The position numbers were made by a program, and so were the translations under genes. From assembly GCA_022701365.1 (NCBI GenBank), contig JAKUHH010000068.1, forward strand, positions 373,189 through 437,188: a DNA stretch of 64,000 nucleotides, read 5' to 3'. Positions 21,487-31,900 of the stretch are shown in pieces. This stretch comes from Mycocentrospora acerina (taxonomy: Eukaryota > Ascomycota > Dothideomycetes > Pleosporales). The notes under the pieces are model-generated. The model saw nothing but the letters and a program-made list of their open reading frames with translations. It was not told the DNA's origin and did no database searches. Position 1 is the stretch's first letter. The number at the start of each line of letters is the position of its first letter.

Positions 21487-22123
21487 ATGTACAAACCTAT
21501 CTTTCTGGCTACGCTCCTGGCGACAACCCTCGCGGTACCGCTTGCCTCCAAACACCAGCAACGCGCAGAAGACGACTCTACCTGGAAACCCGCCAATGGT
21601 ACCCAAGTAACATGCGACGCCAATTCCGACAAGTTCGTCGGCTTCTACGTCGGCCCTCAGCTAGAGACCGTCCTCAACGACGCATGTGCCGCAATGATGC
21701 CTGCATGCGCCTACCAGGATCGCCTCCCCAGCGACACATTCTGCATCCAGGTTGTAGACTGGAAGCTCGATGGCCCAAAGAGCAGCACGCAACCCGCAAA
21801 CATTCAATCTCGAAACGGCGACAAGATTAGCGGTTGGGAAGTACAGTGTAAGTGCTCTCTTCTTAGTTGGATTTGCATTCTGGATCTAATCATGTGCAAT
21901 AGTCTCTGTAAATCCAGCTCCACAGGGAGAAGACTCGGCTGGCGTGTTTTGGACAGTTCACGATTGCTACGGGTACTTTGCGTACATACTCGAAGAGTGG
22001 GCGCCGTCGGGTTGTCATCGTGACGAGGGCTTTGGTACAGGGAATATCACAGCTGGCGGTGAGAGTTCTTTGAAAGATACGGTATTTGAGGTCTCGATTG
22101 TAGAGTCCTCGGCTTCTCAGTGA
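21487..22123 (+). CDS. Small secreted cysteine-containing protein, effector-like
   Basis: Two exons, 21487-21847 and 21903-22123, 193 residues; the 55-nt intron runs GTAAGT to AATAG and joins WEVQ to FSVNPAPQ. The first 20 residues (MYKPIFLATLLATTLAVPLA) are a clear signal peptide. The mature part is about 170 residues, holds six cysteines, and has a low-charge, Gly/Ser/Thr-rich composition. Motifs such as FVGFYVGPQLETVLNDAC and VFWTVHDCYGYFAYILEEW suggest a folded domain that is not recognised. It lies only about 200 bp from the start of the satellite array. Size, secretion signal, cysteines and repeat-edge position fit the usual profile of a plant-interaction effector; that role is inference. 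Confidence 0.82.
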
Positions 22124-22299
22124 ATCGTCGGGACTTGTGCTTCTGTTTGGGTGTCTTGACATTATAAAAAAATCACATCTTTCTAAATAACTCTGCAGCT
22201 TTGGCGAATGCCGTTGTGAAATGAATTTAGGTTCGTGTGGTGTAGTACAGAAATGAGGGACTCAATACAGCGTGCAATCGCCTGTGGACTATGAGGTTC

Positions 22300-25200
22300 C
22301 GTGTGGTGCTTCAAAGCTTCACTATGAGACGAAGCCGCCTCTGATTTCCCAGGCCCGGAACGCGGCGCACAGGTTAATTTTTCGATTTCTGAGCTCGGCT
22401 TGTCAGAATTAGTCGGGACATTTGATTCCAGCAATTTTGCGTGAGGGCGGTAGGCGTTGTGCTGTGCCGCTCTGGTGAGTAAACCACATCCTTGGGAACG
22501 ACGTCCTCGGAGCACTACGCGACAAAGCCGCTTCTGGTTTCCCCGGTCTCGGAGGGCAGCAGGTAAGCTGGTTTTTGACTCCAGGACCTGGGTTGTCAGG
22601 ACTGACCGAAGTCTTTAGTTTCGACGATTTTGAGTGAGCGCGGGAGGCATTGGAGTGTGCTGGTGTCCATGCCGGGGTTGGTGGCGGCGTCCTTGGCGGC
22701 GTCCTTAGCGCTGCGCACCAAGCTCACTTCACATATCCGTCCTCGTTCATCTACATTCCGGACCCAGCGCATAAAGCAAAAAATGTGAAATCCTGACCCA
22801 TGCGCTTATGAATAGCCAGACTCTTCAATCTAACAGGATATGGACAGGAGCGGGAGTTGTTGTGCTGTGCCGAAGTTGTCGTGTTCTTGTAAGCAAGCTC
22901 TGCACCTAACACCGTACTACCTTCACCGTAGTAGTATAACTGCACCCGGGACGCAGCGAAGCGGCCTTGATTTGGTCTCCGAGTTCGGATGCCTGCAATC
23001 CGCCAAATTCCAAGCTTGCACTGAATTTGAACGAGAGCGAAGCTTGTTGTGTCGCGTCGATGTCCCAGGTGACGTCCTTGCTTGAAGCTCTCTGCACACC
23101 ACAGTGCATAATGTCAACTTCTACCGGAACGAAGCAAATCTGTCTCAATTTCGTTTCCAGACTCCGATGCCTACGGTTGGTCAGATTCCAAGCTTTCACA
23201 GAGTTTGAACAGAGGCGGGGCGTGTTGTGCTGTGCCGGTATTCATGGTGGCATCCTTGGTTGCATTCTCGGTTGCATCCTTGGTTGCTCCGCATAGAACC
23301 ATCTGCACCCGCGATGCAGTTGAGCTGTCGCAATTTCGTGACCGAGCGTAGGTACCTGATATCAGCCAGATTCCAAATTTACATAGGCTATGAGATAGCG
23401 CGGGAGTTGCTGTGTCGTGACGATGTTTGTATAGCATTCTCGCTGGGAAGTTCTGCACGCAACACATCACATCACATCACAGCACAGCACAGAATTAGCT
23501 GCACGGACACGCAGTAACGCTGTCACGCTTTGACGACAGAGTACATATGCATATAGGTGACCATATTTCAACCTTTTGCAGGATCTACGAGAGTTTGGAA
23601 GTCATTGTGCGTGGCCGGTGCCTTGAACAGCCTCTTTGCTTTGAAGCTCTCTACGCGCTGTCACTGTGTCGAGTTGTCAACGCTTGCAACGCAGCAAAGC
23701 TGTTGCGCTTTTGTATTTGCAGTCAAGCAAGTACAGCTAGGTGAACTATGGAATTGTGTAGAAGATGAGCAGGGACTGAAGACGTTGTGCGGCGCTGGCG
23801 TTTGTGACTGCGCCCGTGAAGCACAGCTCTACCTGTGTCGTCTTGAGGGACTTACTCCCGCAGTCCAGCCCAAGCTTCTAGAGCTGTATGTCTAGATTCA
23901 GAAACTTGCTGTGAATTGTGCGTCCAATTTTGCAGGGAATCAATCGGCGGTAGCTTTACTGTTGTCACTTTTTGTAACATCCTTAACAGCGCAGCTTCGC
24001 GCACTTCGTTGTAGGTTGCACACCCCTGCATTGTAGCAGAGCTTTTAAAACTTTAATTTTATAATAAAGGAAGACGTTTTTAGTCAGAGTCTTAAGTATA
24101 ATTCAATTTAATCAAGGCCAGCAGCTGCTGTGCTGCACCGTCATTTTTGACTGCCCCTATGGCGACACAGCTTCGCGCATTTCGCCCTAGATTATCTACT
24201 CCCGCAGTCTAGCCTAAGCTCCTAGAGCTGTATATTTAGATTCACAAACTTGCTGTGAATTACATGTCTAATTTTGCAGGGAATTAATCAGCAGAAGCTT
24301 TACTGTTGTCACTTTTTGTAACATCCTTGGCAGCGCAGCTTCTCGCACTTCGTTGTAGATTACACACCCCCGCATTGTAGCAGAGCTTTTAAAACTTTAA
24401 TTTTACAATAAAGGAAGACGTTTTAAGTCAGATTCTTAAGAATTATTTAATTTAATCAAGGCCGGCAGCTGCTGTGCTGCACCGTCATTTTTGACTGCCC
24501 CTATGGCGACGCAGCTTCGCGCATTTCGCCCTCAGTTATCTACTCCCGCAGTCTAGCCTAAGCTCCTAGAGCTGTATATTTAGATTCAGAAACTTGCTGT
24601 AAATTACGTGTCCAATTTTGCAGGGAATTAATCAGCGGTAGCTTTACTGTTGTCACTTTTTGTAACGTCCTTAGCAGCGCAGCTTCGCGCACTTCGTTCT
24701 GGGTTACACACCCCCGCATTGCAGCAGAGCTCTTAGAAATTTAATCTTACAACATATAGAGAAGTACTTATCAAGACTCCTTAGTGATATTTAATTCTAT
24801 TAAGGCTGGCAGCTGCTGTGCTGCAGCGTCGTTTTTGGCTGTCTCCTTGGCAGCGCAGCTTCACACATTTCGTTCAAGGTTATCTACTCCCGCAGCCTAC
24901 TTATTACTCCTAAAGCTTAATATAACGTCTCTTTATAGTATACAGAGTGAGACTTCTTAATTAGAATAAATCTGCACAAGGACGGCAGCTGTTGTGCCGC
25001 AGCGTAGTCTCTTAGTGCCTCCTTAGCAGCTCCACGCATTTCGTTCTAGGATATCTGTCCCCGCAGTTAAGCAATCTTTCTGAAAGCTTGATATAATGTC
25101 TCTGAATTATAATAATAGTTAGATTTCTAAGTAAGGTTTAATTAAATTAAGGGCAGCAGCTGTTATGCTCCCTCTGTAGCTTTACAGCTTTGCGTATTTC

Positions 25201-28200
25201 GTTCTAGGATATCTGCCCCCGCAGTTAAGCAATCTTTCTAAAAGCTTAATGTAATGTCTCTAAATCATTACAATAGTCAGATTTCTAAGTGCGGTTTAGT
25301 TTAATTAAGGGCGGCAGTTGTTGTGCTTCCTCCTTGGCATCACAGCTTTGCGCATTTCGTTCTGGATTTTCCGCCCCCGCAGTTTAGCAATCCTTCTGAA
25401 TGATTAATATAATGTCTCTAAATTATTAAAAAAGTCAGACATCTAAGTAAGGTTTAATTTAATCAAGGGCGGCAGCTATTATGCTGTCTCTGTAGCTTCA
25501 CAGCTTTGCGCATTTCATTCTAGGATATCTGCCCCTGCAGTCACGCAATCTTTCTAAAAGCTTGATATAACGTCTCTATATAGTACATACAGTTAGATTT
25601 CTAAATTAAATTAGATCTGCATAAGGACGGCAGCTATTGTGCTACCTCCTTGGTATCACAACTTCGCGCATTTCGTTCTAGATCCTCTACCCCTAGAGTC
25701 TGGCAATCCCTCTTTAAGATTAATATCATGTCTCTACATAATAACTATTGTTAGATTCCTAAATAGGGTTTAGTTTAATGAATACTAGCAGCTGTTGCAA
25801 CGTTTTTAGGTATTTCCTTTAAAGTGCAGCTTCGCGCATTTTGTTCTTAGTTATCTACTTACGCAGTCTAGCAATCTATTTTAAAATGTAAAATTGTGAC
25901 TCTACATTACAACTATAGTTAGGTATCTTAGTTAGGTCTAATTTAATTAACGCTAGCAGCTGCTATGCTGCAACGTAGTCTTTCCCCTTAGTAACGCAGC
26001 TTCACACATATTGTCCTAGGTTATCTACCTACGCAGTATAGATATACCTTTTAAAACTTAATTTTATAACTCTATAGCTTACCTTTAGTTAGGTGTCTTA
26101 GTTAGGTCTAATTTAATTAACTCTAGCAGCTGCTATGCTGCAGCGTATTCTTTAGCTGCCTCTATAGCAACTTTGCTACTCTGTCTTAGGTTATCTACTC
26201 CTGCAGTATAACTATCCTTTTTAAAACTTGATATTATAAATCTGCATAACACATTTTAGTCAGGTTTCTTAGTTAGGTCTAATTTGATCAACGCTAGCAG
26301 CTGCTATGCTGCAGTGTAGTCTTTGCCCTTAGTAACGCAGCTTCACACATTTCGTCCTAGGTTATCTACTCTTGCAGTCTAGCTATTCCTTTTAAAACTT
26401 AATATTATAAGTCTATATAACACTTATAGTTAGGCGTCTTAGTAAGGACTAATTTAATCTACACTAGCAGCTACTATGCTACAGCGTAGTCTTTGCCTGT
26501 CCTCTTAGCAACGCAGCTTTGCGTATTTCCTTATAGGTTATCTACTCTTGCAGTCTAGCTATTCCTTTTAAAACTTAATATTGTAACTCTATATAATAAC
26601 TATAGTTAGGTGTCTTAGTAATGTCTAATTTAATCTACGCTAGCAGCTGCTATGTTACAGCGTAGTCTTTGCCTGTCCTCTTAGCAACGCAGCATTGCGC
26701 ATTTTGTCCTAAGTTATCTACTCTTGCAGTCTAGCTATCTCTTTTAAAACTTAATATTGTAATTCTATATAATAACTATAGTCAGGTGTCTTAGTAAGGT
26801 CTGATTTAATTAACGCCAGCAGCTGCTATGCTGCAGCGTAGACTTAGCCTATCCCCTTAGCAATACAGCTTTACACATATTTTGTCCTAGGATATCTACA
26901 TACGTAGTATAGCTATTCTTTTAAAACTTAATATTGTAACTCTAAATAACACTTATAGTTAGGTGTCTTAGTTATGTCTAATTTTAATAACTCTAGCAGC
27001 TGTTCTACTACAGCGTAAACTTTATATGCTGCAGCATTGCATATTTTTTATCTTAAGTTATCTACTTACATAATATAGCTATCCCTTTTAAAACTTAATA
27101 GTATAATCCTTTATAATATCTTTAGTAAGGTATCTTAGTAATACTTAATTTAATTAACGCTAGCAGCAGTTGTACTGCAGTGTAATCTCTATCTACTGCA
27201 GCTTTGTATATTACGTTCTAGGTTATCTACTTCTGCTGTATATCTATCTATTTTAAAACTTAATATTGTGAATCTATATAACAACCTTAGTTAGGTATCC
27301 TAGTAAGGTCTAGTTTATTTAATGCTAGCAGCTGCTGTAACGTCTTAAGCTGTTTCCTTAGCAGTGCTGTTTTGCGCATTTAGTTCTAGATTCTCTACTC
27401 CTGCAGTATAGCAATCTTTCTAAAAGTATAATATTTTGCCGCTAAATTAAACTAATATTTAGATTACTATGTAAGGTTTTGTTTAATTAACGCTAGCAGC
27501 AATTTTGCTGCCTTCTTAGAATCACCCCTCCTGCATTTCGTTCTCGGTTATCTACTCTTGCAGTCTAGCTATCCCTTTTAAAACTTAATATTATGACTCT
27601 ACATAACACCTTTAGTCAGGTATCTTAGTTAGGTTTAATTTAATTAACGCCGGCAGCTGTTATGCTGCAGCGTAATATTTAGCTGCTTCAGCTTCTTGCA
27701 TTTTGTACTAGGTTATCTACTCCTGTAGTACAGCTATTCCTTTTAAAACTTAATATAGTAGCTCTACCTAAATCCTTTAGTTACGTGTCTTAGTAACGTC
27801 TAATTTAATTAACAACAGCAGCTGTTAAGCTGTTTTCTTTGTTACCTAGCTTTGCGCATTTCGTTCTAGATTTTCTATCCCTGCAGCCTAAAAATCCCTT
27901 TTAAAATTTAATATTATGTATCTATGTTATAAGCTTAGTCAGATTCCTAAATATAATTAAATTAAATTAAGGCTGGCAGCTGTTATGTTTCAGCGTAGTT
28001 TTTGACTGACCCTCAGCGACGCAGCTTTGCCCACGTTGTTCTAGGTTTTCTATTCCTACATTGTAGCAGAGCAATTAAGAGCTTAATTTTGTAATATAAG
28101 AACAATTTTGTAGTTATAGTTTTAAGTATAATTTAATTTAATTAAGGCTAGCAGTTATTGTGCTAGGTACAGCATTGTCTCTAACTGCTTCCTTAGCAGC

Positions 28201-31200
28201 GCAGCTTCGCGAATAACGTTCTAGGTTTTCTACTCCTGCAGTCTAGCGATCCCTCTAAAAGCTTAATGATGTGTCTCTACCTTATATCTACTATTAGAGG
28301 TATAAGTAAGATCTAATTTAATCAACAGCGTAGTCTTTTGCTGCCTCCTAAGCATTACAGCTTCGCACATTTCGTTCTAGCTTTCCTACTCTCGCAGACT
28401 AGCAAACGATCTGAAAACTTGATATTATGTCTCTATCTAGTAGTAATTATTTAATTTTTTAGTCTAATTTAATTTAATTAAGGACAGCAGCTGTTGTACT
28501 GCAGGGTCTTCAGCTGCCTCCTTGGCAGTTCAGCTTTGTGTATTTCGTTCTGGATTTTCCACCCCCGCAGTCTATCAATCCCTCTAATAGCTTGATATTA
28601 TAAATCTATATGCTAAACATAGTCAGATTTCTTAGTAGAATTTAATTTCATTATTGCTAGCAGGTGTTACGCTGCACCGTCTTTAGCTGTATATTTAGCA
28701 GCTCCACGCATTTCATTCTGGATTATCTACTCCTGCATTCCAGCAATCTCTCTTTTAGCTTAATAATTACGACTCTACATGATAAAAATAGTCAGATTCC
28801 TAAGTATGATGTAATTTCATCAACGCCAGCAGGTGTTGTAGTAACAACTTTGGCTACCTCCTTAACATCACATCTTTGCGCATTTCGTTCTGGGTTATCC
28901 ACCCCCGCAGTCCACTAATCCCTCTAATAGCTTAGTATTACAAATCTAAATGCTAAACATAGTCAGATTCCTTAGTAGGATTTAATTTCATTAATGCTGG
29001 CAGGTGTTGTAGTAGCAACTTAGCATCACAGCTTCGCACATTTTGTTCTAGATTGTCTACCCCTACAGTCTATTAATCTCTCTAATAGCTTGATATTATG
29101 ACTCTAAATGATAAAAATAGTCAGATTCCTTAGTAGGATGTAATTTCATCAACGCTAGCAGGTGTTGTAGTAGCAACTTTGGCTGCCTTCTTAGCATTAC
29201 ATCTTCGCGCATTTCGTCTTAGATTATCTACTCCCGCAGTATAGATATTCCTCTTAAAGCTTCATATAACGTCTCTATATAGTAATTAGAGATAGAAGTC
29301 TAAATTAAATTAAATCTGCACAAGGACGGCATCTGTTGTGCTGCAACGTAGTCTCTAGGTTCCTCCTTAGTAGCTTCACACATTTCGTTCTAAGTTTTCT
29401 TCTCCCGCATTCTAGCAATCCTTATAGTAGCTTGATATTACAACTCTATACAATAAAAATAGTCAGATTCCTTAGTAGGATGTAATTTCATGAACGCTAG
29501 CAGCTGTTGTGCTGCAACGTAGTCTCTAGGTGCCTCCTTTGCAGTGCAGCATTGCGCATTTTGTTCTAGCTTTCCTACTTCCACAGTATAGCAACTCCTC
29601 TTAAAGCTTGATATTATGTATTTATCTAATAAAAACTATTCTGTCCCTAAGTATAATGTAATTTAATTAAGTCTAGCTGTTGTTGTGCTGCAGCGTTGTC
29701 TTTTGCTGTTTCCTTAGCGGTGCAGCTTCGCACATTTCGTTCTAGATTGTCCACCCCTACAGTCGAGCAATATCTCTAATAGCTTGATATTACGACTCTA
29801 CATAATACCTACTGTTAGACTCCTAAGTAGGATTTAATTTCATCAACGCCAGCATGTGTTGTAATAGCAATTTTGGCTGCGTCCTTGGCATCACAGCTTC
29901 GCGCATTTCGTTCTAGGTTATCTACTCCCGCAGTCTAGCACACGATCTGAGAACTTGGATTTGGGTGAAGATGCCTGAATTGAATCACCCATTAAGAAAT
30001 CATCTAATTTAGACGAGAGCGGCTGTTGAGCTGCCGTAGCGGTTACGGTAGTCTACGCACAACGGCCCACGCTATTAAGGTTGTCTATCCCCACAATGCA
30101 GCACACGCTTCAGGGACATATTTGAAGACGACATAGCCTACTCAAATTCACATTTTCAAGTCAGATAGCCTGTAATCCAGGGCTGTAGCTGTTGTCGGCG
30201 CTTGTGTGCGGCAGCATTCCCACCAGCACGGCTTGACGCCGCTCTGGTCTGCCTATCCCCGCAGTGCAGGAGAGCTTTCAGAGACTCCACTTTTCGATTG
30301 AACAGGTCGCAATCAATCGTGATTCGCGCTTAGTTGAAATGTGAACAACAGTAGCAGCTGTCGGACTGCAGCCGCGTCAAGTAGCACCGCCCTACGCACT
30401 ATTGTCATAGGTACTGCCGGGTTGCAGCAGAGCCTTTGAAATTCTGGATTTCGAAAGAGAAGACTTCGATTCATCAGAGTGCTTAGTTTCGTAGATTTTG
30501 ATCGAGGGCGGCCTTTGTGCTGCGACTACGGTTGGCAGCATCTCTGGCGGCACAGCTGTACGCGTTGTGGTGACTTGGCGATTACCCTTTTAGGTATAAC
30601 GCCCTTTTACACGAACCGCATCATCGTTTTGCTCGTTTGTGCCAAGCAACTGCGATTAGTCAGCAACTAGAGCCTTTTCGGTGACCACAGCAAACACTGT
30701 TGTCGTTGACCATCTACACCCGCAGTGCAGTACAGCTTCCGAGAACCTGGATCTTGGTTTTGATGGGCACGCCTTACAATATGCGAAAATCTCACGGAAT
30801 TTAAACGACAGCAGAAGCTATTGTGCCGCAGCGAAATCCATCCGTGGCGGCGTTCTGGTTCGCACGGCTTCACCAATGCCATTCTGGATTATCTACTCCC
30901 GCGTTGCAGCAATTATTCTGGAAATTTGATTTCTGGGTTGAGACACATGCGTTTAATCAGAATGTCGAATTCCGTGGTGTTTAAACGACAACGGCCAATG
31001 CACTGCGACAGCGCGTGAGCAGTCGCCTGGCCTTCAGCTCTCCGCATCCTCCACCGCATTCCCTACCGTATTTTCTACCACACACATTCTACCTTTAGTA
31101 CCAGACGTCGCACGGCTAGATGTATGTATACCGAACTACCTATACCTTTCCCTGCTGTGTTTAATATGGAAATGACTGGGTTCTCAGCGGTGTTCCTGTT

Positions 31201-31900
31201 GTTGGCGCAGTCCATGCATGTCGTCTCGAGCCATCTGCTCCCGCAATGCAGTGGGGTGCTCGGAAACGTGATTTGTGAATCGAAGAACTGGAGTTCAGTC
31301 AGAGTTTCATGTTTCGCAGATTATGGACAAGCGCGGCGGATGTTGTGTCGTGTCGATTGCGTTCCTCGCAGCGATACGGCTCACGCGCCATCCTATCCCA
31401 TCTATCCTCGCGCTGCAGCAAAGTCTTCGAAAACTTGATTTCTGGATCAGGGAACCAGTTTCCAGGTGCATTACCTGGTTCCATGTATTTCAAACGAGTG
31501 CGGCTGTTGTCGCAATGCAGCGGCGTCTCGAACCAGGCGGCACAGCCCACGCATGCCACCCTCGACTGGCTACCCCCGCAGCATACCGCATGACCCAGAA
31601 ATCGAATCTCCGGGCCTGAAGCATCGCAATCAACCAGGTTCCCGGGTTTTGTAGAATCCTAACCGGAATCAGGGCTGTTGTCCTGTAACAGCGACGATGG
31701 CGGCGTTCTTGGCGACATCAGAGCACGACCTTTGCGCTCTGGGGTTTCTACTCTCGCAATGCAACAGAGTACACGAAAATCCAGTTCCGGGGTCAGGCGC
31801 TGGCATTCAATCAGATTCCCTTGTTCAACGTTATTTGTGTGAGTGCGGCACCTGTTGTAAGACAATGGAGTTCAGCTCATCGCAGTGTCGAAGATCAGCT
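22300..31900 (+). repeat. Large satellite array, about 55-58 head-to-tail monomers of roughly 160-190 bp
   Basis: Nearly the whole interval is made of diverged copies of one unit in one orientation. Each unit has a conserved GC-richer half and an AT-rich half. The conserved half runs GCAGCTGTTGTGCTGCAGCG, then CTCCTTAGCAGCGCAG, CTTCGCGCATTTCGTTC, and GGTTATCTACTCCCGCAGTC. The AT half contains TTAAAAGCTTAATATTATG, CAGATTCCTTAGTAAGG and TTTAATTTAATTAA. GCAGCT anchors fall at 24985, 25156, 25314, 25472, 25630, 25788, 25956, 26126, 26297, 26467, 26643, 26819, 26996 and so on. Spacing is about 180-200 bp at the left edge, about 158-177 in the centre and about 163-176 at the right edge. No long open frame exists between 23.9 and 28.6 kb. 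It is not a transposon: no terminal repeats or polymerase are seen. Confidence 0.93.
23770..24840 (+). repeat. Higher-order (dimeric) satellite block, 344-bp period
   Basis: Two monomer types alternate: type A (GCAGCTGCTGTGCTGCACCG) and type B (GCTTTACTGTTGTCACTTTT). Type A cores start at 24121, 24465 and 24809; type B markers (TACTGTTGTC) start at 23957, 24301 and 24645. Every interval is exactly 344 bp. The first A core is near 23777 and is the least mutated. So about three full copies of a two-monomer unit stand inside the otherwise monomeric array. Confidence 0.93.

Noticed and set aside
22840..23895. Short plus-strand frames in the left satellite edge, some cysteine-rich
   Set aside because: They are translations of diverged satellite monomers; the same words recur in other frames in neighbouring units.
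22300..31900. CRISPR-like array
   Set aside because: The repeats are 160-190 bp, degenerate and without unique spacers; the window is eukaryotic.
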